From Litsea cubeba (taxonomy: Eukaryota; Streptophyta; Magnoliopsida; Laurales; Lauraceae), in contig CM022946.1 in NCBI GenBank assembly GCA_012931725.1, forward strand, positions 50,938,626-51,002,625: a stretch of 64,000 bases of DNA, given 5' to 3'. The notes below the pieces were generated by a model. The model had not been told where the DNA came from, did no database searches, and saw only the letters and a list, made by a program, of their open reading frames with translations. Position 1 is the stretch's first letter; each line of letters opens with the position of its first letter. A program made the translations under genes and the position numbers. Of this stretch, positions 35,441 to 45,116 are shown piece after piece.

Positions 35441-37777
35441 AAGGGCATCAGCATGCGAGCTGGTATCCCTGGCAATATGCCTGACTTCGGCTGTCTGGAA
35501 CTGAGTCAGGAGTTTCTTTGTGAGGGCTAGATAGGCCGCCATTCTGTCATCCCGGGCTTGGTAGTCCCTAGTTAGTTGGCTTGTCACCAATTGTGAGTCA
35601 CTAAAAACCACCAATTGTTGGGCTCCGAGGATTTTGGCACTGTTTAGTCCCGCTATTGGGGCCTCATACTCTGCTTCATTGTTTGTTGCTTTGAAGTCTA
35701 GGGTCAGAGCTTGTTCTATGACCAGTCCTTCTGGCGATTGGAGGACTACGCCGACACCAGCTCTCTTGGAGGTAGATGAGCCGTCGACGAAGACGTTCCA
35801 TGCCGAGTCAAGGGCTCGTCTCTGAGACAGTTCATCGACCTCGGTGACTTCATTTTCATGCCCTCTGCCCCCAGTTCGGTGCCAGGCTGGGTTGGTGCCG
35901 AACTCGGAGAGACGGACTCGACAATGAAATCTGCCAAAACCTGGGCCTTGATCGCGTCCTGGGCTGATATTGGATATCATACTATCCCAGTTCGACTGCC
36001 CACTTAGAGATTCTGCCTGAAAAGTCGGCTTTTTTGAAAATGGACCTGAGTGGGTGCTCCGTAACAACCACAATGCTATGAGACTGGAAGTAATGAGAGA
36101 GTTTGCAAGAGGCACTGACGAGTGCCAACGCGAGCTTTTCTAACAATAGGTATCTGGTTTCGGCATTAAGAAGGATCTTGCTCGTATAATAGATTGGCTT
36201 TTGTAATTTATCTTCCTCTCTGACGAGGACAGAGCTCACCGCGTGATCCGAGACCGCCAGATACAAGTACAACATCTCCCCTCGGGTGGGAGTGGAGAGC
36301 AAGGGTGGTGAAGAGAGATAGGTTTTAAGTGCCCACAGTGCTTGGTCGCACTCAGGGGTCCATTGAAATTTTAGGTTTTTTCTTAACAGCTGAAAGAAAG
36401 ACCTGCACTTATCTGATGATCTGCTGATGAATCAATTGAGTGCAGCGGCCATGCCGGTCAGCTTTTGAACTTCCTTAGTGGTTGTCGGGCTCTGAACTTC
36501 CAGGATCGACGTGATCTGGTCTGGATTGGCCTCTATTCCTCTCCGTGTAACTAAACTTCCGAGGAACTTACTGGAAGTGATGCCGAAGGAGCACTTAGAG
36601 GCGTTTAGCTCGAGCTTGAACTCCCTGAGTATGCCAAAAACTTGAGCCAAGTCTGCTGGATGGTCATGAGACTGCTTGGACTTAACGACCATGTCGTCAA
36701 TATACACTTCGACAGTTCTGCCGAGCAGAGCCTGAAACATCTTGGCGACAAGTCGCTGGTAGGTTGCCCCCACGTTCTTCAATCCAAAGGGCGTCACCTT
36801 GTAACAATAAGTGCCTCGGGGCGTTATGAACATAGTTTTCTCCTCGTCTGGCTCATACATTGGGATCTGGTGGTATCCTCGATAGGCATCGAGGAAACTC
36901 ATCCTATCATGGCCAGCGGTGGCGTCGATCATCTGATCGATTTTCAGGAGTGGGAAGCTGTCCTTCGGGCAAGCTTTATTGAGGTTGGTGAAATCGACGC
37001 ACACTCTCCACTTGCCGGTTTTCTTCTTGACAACCACCGTATTGGCTAACCAGACCGGGTACTGGACCTCTCTGATCGCTCCAGCTTCCAGCAGTCTGTC
37101 GACCTCCTCGGTCACGGCTTCTGTCTGTAGCAAACCTGATCTGCGGGCTTTTTGCATCACAGGCTTGTGTTTGGGTTCCACATTCAGTTTGTGACACATG
37201 ACCTCGGGGTCGATACTAGGCATTTCGCTCGGAGTCCAGGTGAAGACATCTCTATTTTGCATCAAGAATCTAGAGAGCTCGGACCTTTCGGGATCGGCAA
37301 GCTGGCTGCCAGCAGGAAGAACCTGTCCGTGTTGAGCGGATCTATCTTGATCTCGGCTAGGTCTTCCATGCTCTTCTTTTCTGGGTTTCGGCCGATCTTG
37401 TCTAGCTCCTTTTCAAGTTCTGCCATATGTATCTGTCCCGGCTCCTTTTCTCCAGGCACTATGGCCATCATGCACTATCTGGCCATCTGCTGGTCCCCCT
37501 CCACGGTGATCACATCCACATTGCCATCTTTGTTCTCCGACAAGAACTTGAGCTTTTGGTGAAGAGTGGAGGGAATAGCCTCCATATTGTGGAGCCAGGT
37601 TCTGCCCATAATAGCATTATAGGGAGAGGGAGCATCTACCACGAGGAAGTCGGTCATTACGGAGGCTCCACCCACCCGGGTTTCCAGAGTGACCTTCCCT
37701 TTGGGGTATATCGGCTTGGCGCTGAATCTAATCAAAGGAGTACGAGCCTCTTGCAAGTCTGCTTCTGAGAGACCCAT
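35441..37777 (-). pseudogene. Element E: protease end, reverse transcriptase, RNase H
   Basis: The protease C-terminal half (37,777-37,475) reads YPKGKVTLETRVGG and NAIMGRTWLHNM. After stops near 37,475 and 37,262, RT at 37,265-36,432 shows QYPVWLANTVVVKKK, WRVCVDFTNLNKACPKDSF, FLDAYRGYHQI, TPFGLKNVGATYQRL and YIDDMVVKS. The RNase H part (36,302-35,441) shows LYLAVSDHAVSSVLVRE, YYTSKILLNAETRY, VFVDGSSTSKRAGVGVVL and NNEAEYEA. It ends HADAL, where D is inserted; the frame continues at 11,069. Frameshifts lie near 36,430 and 36,000. The enzyme is recognisable but dead. Confidence 0.88.
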
Positions 37778-39853
37778 CTTTTTGAAAAGCCGAAATAGAG
37801 GATTTCAGACGAACTGCCGGAGTCGATGAGGATCCTCTTGACTGTGAAGTCCCGCTGCTTCAATGTGAGGAGGAGTGGATCGTTATAGGGGAGCTGGACT
37901 CCTTCAAGGTCCTTCTCTGAAAAACAGATTGTAGGGTGCTCACGCCGTGCTCTCTTTGATGCTGGTCCGAGCTCGGCTCTCATTATATCCTTTCCATGAG
38001 AGGCCCGCCTGGCCTCAGCACGAGCCTGAGTATTGTTCTTTGGGGAAGCGGAAGGTGCAGAGGGTGCTAGGTGGATGACATTGGTGATTTTCTCTGATCC
38101 ATCGCTGTCTGGATCATTGTCGCCGCTTTGATGATTTCGGCTGCTACTAGCATCACCTGCTTTAATGTAATCCTTCAGGTGGCCTTCTTTGGCGAGTTTT
38201 TCCAGCTGTGACTTCAGGATCCTGCACTCCTTGGTTTTGTGCCCATTTTGCTTGTGATGGGCACAAAACCTACTCTGGTCTCGGGAGGAAGGATCACCCT
38301 GCATGGGCTGAGGCCAGTTGAAATATGGCTGCTTCTTAATTTTATTCATGATCTGATGGATCGGCTCCTTAAAGATGGTGTTCACAGCTTGGTAGGAATT
38401 GAAGGGAGGTTTGGGCTTCCTGCTACCCCCAGATTTGGATGCCTGGGCTTTTGCCGATGTGGCCGAAACCCAAGCTTGGTTCGGCTCCTCTTTCCTGAAT
38501 GGCTTCTTGTCCTTACGAGGCTGATCGCCCTTATCCTTGCGCCCAACGTCGTGGCTCTCTCGGGCTCGAATATCGTCTTCTTCTCGAGCTATGTACCGTT
38601 TCACCCTGGACATCAACGCCAGCACGGAGGTTACAGGATCCCCGGCCAAGTCTTTTCTGAGCTCGTTACCTAGTAACAGGGCATTCTGGAAGGGAAAGAT
38701 CGTTACTTTGTCTTTAGAGCCCTATATCTGATTGTACGTTGTCCAGAATCGTTTGGCAAACTGGGTGGTATTCTCGCTCTGCTTCATCTTTAGGGCCAGT
38801 ATATCAGCATCGGTCTTGGGAACGACACTGTAAGCTTGAAATTTCTTCAGGAAAGAAAGCTGGAGCTACCTCCAGCTCGAGACAGATCTTTTTGGGAGAG
38901 TGCAGAACCATTTCAGAGGGAGGTCACCCAAACTGGAAGAAAAGATTTTACAGTTCAGGTACCCCTCATCTCCCCAAATAGACATCCTCTAGGAGAAGTG
39001 CCGAAGGTGAGCGGCGGGATTCGAGACCCCATCGTAGAGGACAAATCTCAGAACGGAGAACTTCTTGGGCAGGGAGGAGTCTTTGATCTCTCGAGTGAAT
39101 GGGGAAATGCCAAGATCGGTGGGGCCACAGACATACTGTTGATCTCGGGCGAGTCTGGCCATCTCTAAATTGCGCTGGACCGCCAGCGTGATGCGCCTGT
39201 CGAGCCATTCTTGCCAGTCGTCCTTCTCCGGTGACAGGGTTTCTGACTTTCTCTTCGAATGGCCTCGACTGTGATGGCTTCGAGCGTGACTGTCTCGGCT
39301 ATGGTGGCTTCGACTATTGCTCGAACTTTCATCGTGGGCTCGGTTGCGCTTTTCTTTCAGGTAAGTTCTTAAGTCCTTATGGGAGGAGGCAGTCGCCCTG
39401 CTCTAGGTGGCCCTCCTCTCGTTTGGGCTTCCCAAAGGTTACCTTAATGAGGTTTCTCCTTGGGCCCTTAGCTGCTGCTGGAGCTGACGGATTAACTTTT
39501 CTTGTTCTTAGATGAGGACGTTTTGAGCCGTGACATCTCCATCGCCAGTGAAGCGACGTGAATGGTGGGACTTGCTGACTGCTATGGATTTGTCCCCTTG
39601 AGGGCGCTCCTGTCGCTGTTCATCTCACTGGGGAGGAATAATTTCCTCCCCCGGGGATGAATCTTCAACTTGCTCTGGGAATAGGACCCGGATGAAGAGG
39701 TGTGCGTCAGGGCGCTCCTCGACTGCAGCTGCGCAGACCTTGCCTCAGATCGCCTCTAAGGAGGAGCGACCGGCGACGAGCCTGGGGGTGGCGGCAGCTG
39801 GATTATCGCTCTTGAGGATTCTTCTCCTTTCTTAGCTTTGGGGGGGCATGGTA
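37732..39853 (-). pseudogene. Element E: gag and start of protease
   Basis: A degraded gag runs from an ATG near 39,853 (MPPQS-type start, several stops) through DLGISPFTREI and AAHLRHFSRRC near 39,100-39,000. A longer clean frame, 38,649-37,732, follows. It has the basic RKDKKPFRKEEPNQ linker, a zinc-knuckle-like CAHHKQNGHKTKEC, the FSEKDLEGVQLPYNDPLLL phrase and the protease site LIDSGSSSEILYF. It then shifts frame near 37,775. Gag would form the particle; here only fragments remain. Confidence 0.8.
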
Positions 39854-39877
39854 TTTGGGAAGAACGGATTAATACTT

Positions 39878-39895
39878 TCCCACAGACGGCGCCAA
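39878..39895 (-). other. Primer binding site of element E
   Basis: On the minus strand the LTR end TTACA is followed by ATTGGCGCCGTCTGTGGG. TGGCGCC-type sites are common in plant Ty3/gypsy elements. I do not assign the tRNA. Confidence 0.8.
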
Positions 39896-39896
39896 T

Positions 39897-40745
39897 TGTA
39901 AGTGCAAAAAATATAACTCACAAGATCAGAGGGTGCCTGGTAGGACTTATCCAAAGGGACCGATGAGGATTAGCTGCCTCAAAGCCTGAAAGGGGAGAAA
40001 CAAATGGTCAGAGGACCCTGGCTGTGGGCAGCGTAGGGCTCTCCGATGCCTAAGTTAGAACAAAGGTCGAAGGAGAAGAGAGACAGAGTAACGACTCAAG
40101 AGAGGGTGTGTATGCATACCTTAGTCTTGGAACGTCCTAATATTTATAGAGGATTTTACCTGACATCTTGGAGTGGGCCCATAGATTTGATGGGAGACTT
40201 AATGGGAATGATCTCATTAGCCCACAAAATAATAAATGAGGATCCATCATAGCCCATAATGCATTTATTGCCAGTCCAATCAGCCCACATCGCATTAAAT
40301 GCATGTCATGTTGGGCTTGATCCTGTCCTAAGTCATTGGCGGTTGAGGTCCCATCAGATCCATCCTCGGGCTCTGCATGATCTAGCTACAGCCACTGGAT
40401 GCCGCCTTGTCAGTGATCTGGTGAAGATTGTGGACAACTGGGATGGCCCATCTGTCTCATTTGCGCATGCCCGTACTCAGCTACGTGTCTGGTGACGCAA
40501 CAGAAGTAGGGAAGCGATCACAGTACTTCTCAACTGGCAACCTGACTCCCTTGCCCGGGGTCAGGTGCGTAGCCGGGGTCAGAAGGCGCAGCCGGGGTCA
40601 GAGTGCGTAGCCGAGGCATATCTGGTCTCGGCCAACGCTCTGACTCCATCGCCGAGGTGCGCTTGGTCGACACGTGGGCATGCTTAGCCGGCATCTTATC
40701 GTCGAGGTTAACGTAATCTCGGTACCTTAAAAATCACCCCACACA
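39897..40745 (-). repeat. 5' LTR of element E (849 bp)
   Basis: On the plus strand it runs TGTAAGTGCAAAAAA to CACCCCACACA. It adjoins the primer site and shares its start, its end and blocks such as GTCAGAGGACCCTGGC with the solo LTR at 41,661-42,603. The two are clearly diverged. Confidence 0.85.
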
Positions 40746-40882
40746 AGTGTCATCCGATTATCAGCAACAAAAGGTTCAGCAATAGCACATAACTGAATAT
40801 TCTTCTTATCAAGTAATGATTTCAATCTTTTTTTCGAACTACCCAATCCTCTAACATTCCAATAAAAAAAGTTGTCTATCAT
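40746..40882 (-). pseudogene. LINE ORF2, first 45 codons (endonuclease start)
   Basis: From ATG 40,882 the frame reads MIDNFFYWNVRGLGSSKKR and then AIAEPF. The WNVRG and EP motifs open the apurinic-endonuclease-like domain of plant LINE ORF2. Element E cuts it at 40,745. The ATG overlaps the ORF1 stop as ATGA, an arrangement that suggests coupled translation in the intact LINE. Confidence 0.85.
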
Positions 40883-41655
40883 AAATTCAATTTTTTGGAG
40901 CGGGTGTGAACCCGTTGAGACTTCCTCACAACTGTATCTTCAGCACTTTTATCTCTTCTATTAGTCAAACGAGGATCACCCTCAGAATCATAAGCCTTCT
41001 CTTTTCCTTTCATACCAGATACTTCGCCCTCTTCTTGATCTGAGAAGTAGCCCAGAACGGTCTCACCATTTTCATTGCTAATCAAATTTGAAGTTTGAGC
41101 AACTTCGAGGTTTGGATCAGCTATGCCTGGAGATATAATAGCCAGCGTATGAGCCGTCTCCGGAACCACTTTAGTCTCTTCATCACACCAGACTTCCTCA
41201 CAATCTTCTTCCTCACTGTCCACTATATTATCAACATCATTCTGTTTCTCCAAGCTAATCCTTTCAACCTCATTCTCAACCATTTTTTTTTATTTTGATC
41301 ATCCAGGTTCTGCTCCATCAAAATCGGTTCCTTCACAAGATTTCCACCGACCATCCCCTTAGCCGGAATAATTTCTTCAATAACAGGTGAGGTTTCCTTC
41401 AACTTAATTTTTGTATTTCCTTCCACTGCCTCCCCTACAGATCTCGAAGCCTCCCCACTCACTGTAATTTTTTTTGGTTGCCATATTTTTTTCTCCTTCG
41501 GCTTCCCCTCTTCCCTTTTACGTTCTCCAAATCGACAAACAACTGCTGTATGGCCCTGTCTACAACACTTCATACAATAGAAACCTTGTTTCTCATATTT
41601 GGCCTCTTGCCAAAAACATCTTGTTGGTGAAACAACAATCGGAAATCCTTTAACA
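40879..41655 (-). pseudogene. LINE ORF1, C-terminal part with CCHC zinc knuckle
   Basis: It reads on from the solo LTR junction as KGFPIVVSPTRCFWQ. A CCHC knuckle FYCMKCCRQGHTAVVC lies near 41,590-41,540, followed by basic and then acidic low-complexity sequence. A one-base shift in an A-run at about 41,284-41,291 separates the frame ending DDQNKKK from MVENEVERISLEK. The stop is at 40,879-40,881. ORF1 proteins of this type bind RNA and form the LINE particle. Confidence 0.85.
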
Positions 41656-41660
41656 GGTTC

Positions 41661-42603
41661 TGTAGGTGCAGAAAATAATGACCCACAATAAGATGGTGCC
41701 TTAAAGGACTTATCCGAGAAGATGGTGATGACTGGGAATGACTGGATGCCGTCCGGAAGCCTGAAAGGGAATAGCAAACAGTCAGAGGACCCTGGCCTGG
41801 GCGGCGCAAGGCTCTCCGATGCCAAAGTCAGTGTGGGTACTGGAACAATGGAAGGAGAGGGAGAAGAGAGACAGAGTAAGGGCTCTGTGAATGAGATTGT
41901 CCGTACCTTGCATGGTGCATGGAGTTCTATTTGTAGAGGTTTGGAGCATATCTTTCAGAGGATATCTTGGTGTGGGTCCCATGATTCGACTGGGAAGTCA
42001 TGATCAGCCCACAAAGTAATAAATGCAGTCTAATCCGGCCCACTCTGCATTTAATGCCAGTCGGGTCAGCCCACATTGCATTAAATGCGTGTCTTGTTGG
42101 GCCAGATTGTGTTGGGCGCCTTTCGCGGTTGGAGTACCATCGGATCTGCCCTCGGGCCTTGCCCTGATGTGGCCTCAGCCGCTGGATGCCGCCACGTCAG
42201 CGATCTGGTGAAGATAGCGGACGGCTGGATGTCGTGTCTGTCCCACTAGCTCGTGACCCTATCCCTCCACGTGCCTGATGACGTGGGGGATGAGGGGCGC
42301 AAGTGAAGGTTCTCTCTTGCTTCGGCTACTGTCCTGGCTTCTTCAGCCGAGGTGGAGTTTTCTGCCGAGATGGCACCGGGGTGGCTCAGCCGAGGTGGAG
42401 CTCCCCGCCGAGATGGCACCCGGGGTGGACCAGTTCGGCGCTAGTGGCCCGGAGATGCTTGACTTCGGCCAAGGCCTCTGTCCTGGCAGCCGGGGTGAGA
42501 TTGGTGCCACGTAGATGGCACGCGGATGGCACGTGAGAATGCTTAGCCCCATCTGATGGCTGTGATTAGCTTAATCCTGTGGCTCTGGAAATCTCCCCAC
42601 ACA
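41661..42603 (-). mobile_element. Solo LTR of the element E family
   Basis: It is 943 bp, starts TGTAGGTGCAG and ends CCCCACACA, like E's LTR. It is flanked by GGTTC on both sides (41,656-41,660 and 42,604-42,608). It sits in LINE ORF1 between the codons of VDLTMEP and VKGFP. Same orientation as E but well diverged, so it is a separate insertion. Confidence 0.9.
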
Positions 42604-42608
42604 GGTTC

Positions 42609-43133
42609 CATCGTCAGATCCACTTCTACATAGATTCTCGCCCCTGTAACCCTTGATCGGTTCAAAGTCGCATTGTCCGTTCCCAGATAACGTCGAAAAC
42701 GCATCGCAAAAATTTGCAGGCAATCACGTCGATACAAATGCATTGGGAGACCAGGTAAAAAGATCCACTGAGGAGCTAATGGAGATTCCTTGTGCAAATC
42801 AAAATCTTTTGTCCATTTGAACAGTCGAAATGCATTCCCGTCCAGAGTTCTTCCTTCACGTTCCCAGCCATGCACGAAATCACATTCATTTCTCATCTGG
42901 ATTAATACATGAAAATCATCCATAAAACCGATCGTCGGAATCTTTGTCAGATTCCACTTCTTCACCACATTCAAACGGATGATATCTATGGAGGGCCAAA
43001 TACGCATAAACTTCATAATAATAGCAAACTTGAAATCATTAGCCATTTTTTTCATCTCAGGTTCTGTGAATATAAAACCCAATTTACCATCTATTTCCAC
43101 CGGAAAACGCATAGAAATCTTAAAGTTAGAGCT
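42609..43133 (-). pseudogene. LINE ORF1, middle part (DUF4283-like domain)
   Basis: The frame begins SSNFKISMRFPVEIDGKLGF and runs without a stop to VEVDLTMEP. It contains IGFMDDFHVLIQMRNECDF, FRLFKWTKDFDLHKESPLAPQ (given here in parts) and WIFLPGLPMHLYRRDCL. This is the pattern of the DUF4283 region found ahead of the zinc knuckle in plant LINE ORF1 proteins. Both ends are cut by insertions. The open frame suggests the LINE was little decayed when it was disrupted. Confidence 0.82.
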
Positions 43134-43591
43134 CTCCGCCTCGGGTGATTCTATATGAACCCACAGCTATTGCTGAGCACACCCACTTGCTGAACTCACC
43201 ACACCCATTTTATGTTTAAAAACATTTTGCTGAGCCCACCCACCATAATACACAGACTGCCCATACTCGTTTCATCTCCAACCCATTCCCTCGTCGACGG
43301 TTTTGAAAACTTGGGCGCTAGTTCTTCTCCATCTGCAATGATCTCCACTGCACAGTGCTTCTTTTTCTTCTTCTTCATAGGTTTATTCTTCTTCTTCTTC
43401 TTATTCTCTTGTTCATAGGTAGCTAATTTTTACAATCTTTTTAGTTCGTAATTTATGCATTACATATTATAGACGTTTGGACGAAATTGCATGTTAATAT
43501 TTTCACATTGGAACTGCATAATCCCTGTCCATTTGTGCAAAACCCGTGTTAGTCTTCGCCATATGCTCGGCATTCTAGAAATGTGCAGAAA

Positions 43592-43730
43592 ATTTTTGCA
43601 CGGCACATGTTGGATGTGCATGTCATATTTGCACGGCACATGTTGGATGTACAGATCATATTTGCACGGCACATGTTGAATGTGCAGGTCATATTTGCAC
43701 GGCACATGTTGGATGTGCAGGTTAATATTC
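43592..43730. repeat. 33-bp tandem repeats, left arm
   Basis: Four units of TTTGCACGGCACATGTTGGA-type sequence occur with a 33-bp period. Because 33 is a multiple of three they give a spurious open frame with an 11-residue period. The inverted array is at about 44,385-44,515. Confidence 0.85.
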
Positions 43731-43739
43731 GAGGGTCCT

Positions 43740-44340
43740 ATCCCAGGTTAAGTACTGACACATTTAATTGTTTCTTACAGATCGGTCGAGCGAGTGACCT
43801 TCTCCGTGCTACGATTGCACGAACGATCAGCCGGCTGATTTCTATTACCAGGCATTGTAAACCACCCTCGAGATCCTGGATGGCTTGCCAATGACGTACC
43901 GACGACATACGCAGCCGTGAAGGAATGAGAGCTGGGGAATTTTATCCTGGATGTGTTCATACGTTTTTTTTTTTATGAATCGGTAGACGAATGCTACTTT
44001 TTTATAGCCGTGATGTAAAGGATCATTTATTGACATATTTTGTTATGATTGTAGAATCTACATATTTTTTATTCGGTTGGAACTTGATGAACTTGTATGA
44101 ATTTGAGGCTACTTTTTGAGAGCCGTGATCTAATGGATGAACTTGTGATCAATTTTATTATGATTGTATAGTCTTTACTTGTATGATTTTGAGCATTTTA
44201 TCAAACTTGTATGAATTTGAGCAAAATGGAATGAAAGGGAAGTAGATGAAGGACTCCCCAATTCTCTAAGTTTTTTCAAAATTTGTATTTTACCCGCCTG
44301 AGCACTACTCTGAAATTTCTTAGCGATCAACTCGAACTCG
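43740..44340 (+). other. Unpaired centre of the inverted-arm element
   Basis: This 600-bp stretch differs from the arms. TTGTTTCTTACAG at about 43,768-43,780 looks like a 3' splice site, followed by about 170 bp of higher GC content and then AT-rich sequence. This could be a captured host exon, as in Pack-MULEs. I cannot recognise a product in any frame. Confidence 0.35.
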
Positions 44341-45040
44341 AAAGTTGTGGTCAACTCCTACACTTCGTTCATCTCCGTGCAATATTAACCTGCACATCCA
44401 ACATGTGCCATGCAATATTAATCTGCACATCCGACATGTGTCGTGCAATATTAAACTGCACATCCGACATCTGTCGTGCATTATGGATCTGCACATCCAA
44501 CATGTGCCGTGCAAATTGTCAATGCATGGCCAACATATGCCGTGCAGAAATTCTCTGCACGTTTCTGGAATGCCGAGCATATCGCGAAAACAAACACGAG
44601 TTTTGCACAATGGACAGGGATTATGCAGTTCGAATGTGAAAATATAATACATGCAATTTGTTCCAAACGTCTATAATCTCTGACGCATAAAATACGACCT
44701 AAAAAGAATGTGAAAATGATAAACCTATGAAGAAGAAGAAGAAGAATAAGAAGAAGAAGAAGAACATCAATGAGCAGGAAGGAGTACAGAGGAACAATTA
44801 CGAAACAATGGATAAAAAGGAGAATGACGAAGAAGAAGAAGAAGAAGAAGAGGAATAAGAGGAATAAGATATGAGAGTTGAGAAACCGTCCAATGCAACA
44901 GAACCAAAGGAAGAGGAGAGGAGGTTGATGGTGAAGGGCCATTTCGTCCTTTCACATGGGGCATTTTGGTAATTAAAAAAAATTAAAATGTGGGTGTGTA
45001 CAGCAATAGCTATGGCTGCGTTTAGAATCACCCTCCGCCT

Positions 45041-45116
45041 GTTTAAACACTGCCTGGACATACGACGGGACTTCAGAATCACCATTTGTGGCATTCCCCG
45101 CCGACAGCGAAGCCAT
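45041..45116 (-). pseudogene. LINE ORF1, N-terminal codons
   Basis: From ATG 45,116 the frame reads MASLSAGNATNGDSEVPSYV and on to FKQAE. There the inverted-arm element begins; the frame continues at 43,133. An upstream in-frame ATG at 45,287 exists, but its extension looks like untranslated leader. I chose 45,116 because the product then starts like other plant LINE ORF1 proteins. Confidence 0.7.

Larger units (their letters stand above)
10540..40745 (-). mobile_element. Ty3/gypsy retrotransposon 'E' (minus strand), host of copia A and gypsy D
   Basis: Element E reads right to left: 5' LTR 39,897-40,745, primer site, gag, protease, RT, RNase H, then integrase at 10,545-11,064. The last part was separated from the rest by the insertion of D. 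Copia A cuts the integrase, so the C-terminal integrase and the 3' LTR lie left of the window. E landed in ORF2 of a LINE; AGTGT at 40,746-40,750 should be its target duplication. Its gag-to-protease linker and RT style fit the Tat side of Ty3/gypsy. The coding sequence is degraded. Confidence 0.88.
43142..45032. mobile_element. DNA transposon with long inverted arms (MULE-like or foldback)
   Basis: It is flanked by CTCCGCCT (43,134-43,141 and 45,033-45,040), a perfect 8-bp duplication; a ninth base differs. The termini are inverted: GGTGATTCTA on the left, TAGAATCACC on the right, and similarity continues over CAGCTATTGCTG..CACACCCA to about 45 bp. Inside, arms of about 400 bp (43,363-43,735 and 44,385-44,790) are inverted copies, including CTT/AAG runs and 33-bp repeats. 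The unpaired centre is 43,740-44,340. No transposase is seen. Long arms suggest a Mutator-like or foldback element; 8 bp would also fit hAT. It interrupts LINE ORF1 between KQAE and SSNFK. Confidence 0.85.

Noticed and set aside
36642..39515. Plus-strand frames over element E (for example 36,642-37,049 and 37,152-37,562)
   Set aside because: Antisense shadows of the RT, protease and gag frames on the minus strand.
43460..43730. CRISPR-like look of regular 33-bp repeats
   Set aside because: Repeats are adjacent without unique spacers, in a plant transposon arm, and mirrored in the other arm.
44283..44676. Cys/His-rich frames such as MYFTRLSTTLKF and MYYIFTFELHN with 11-residue periodicity
   Set aside because: By-products of the 33-bp repeats in the right arm; the same appears on the opposite strand of the left arm.
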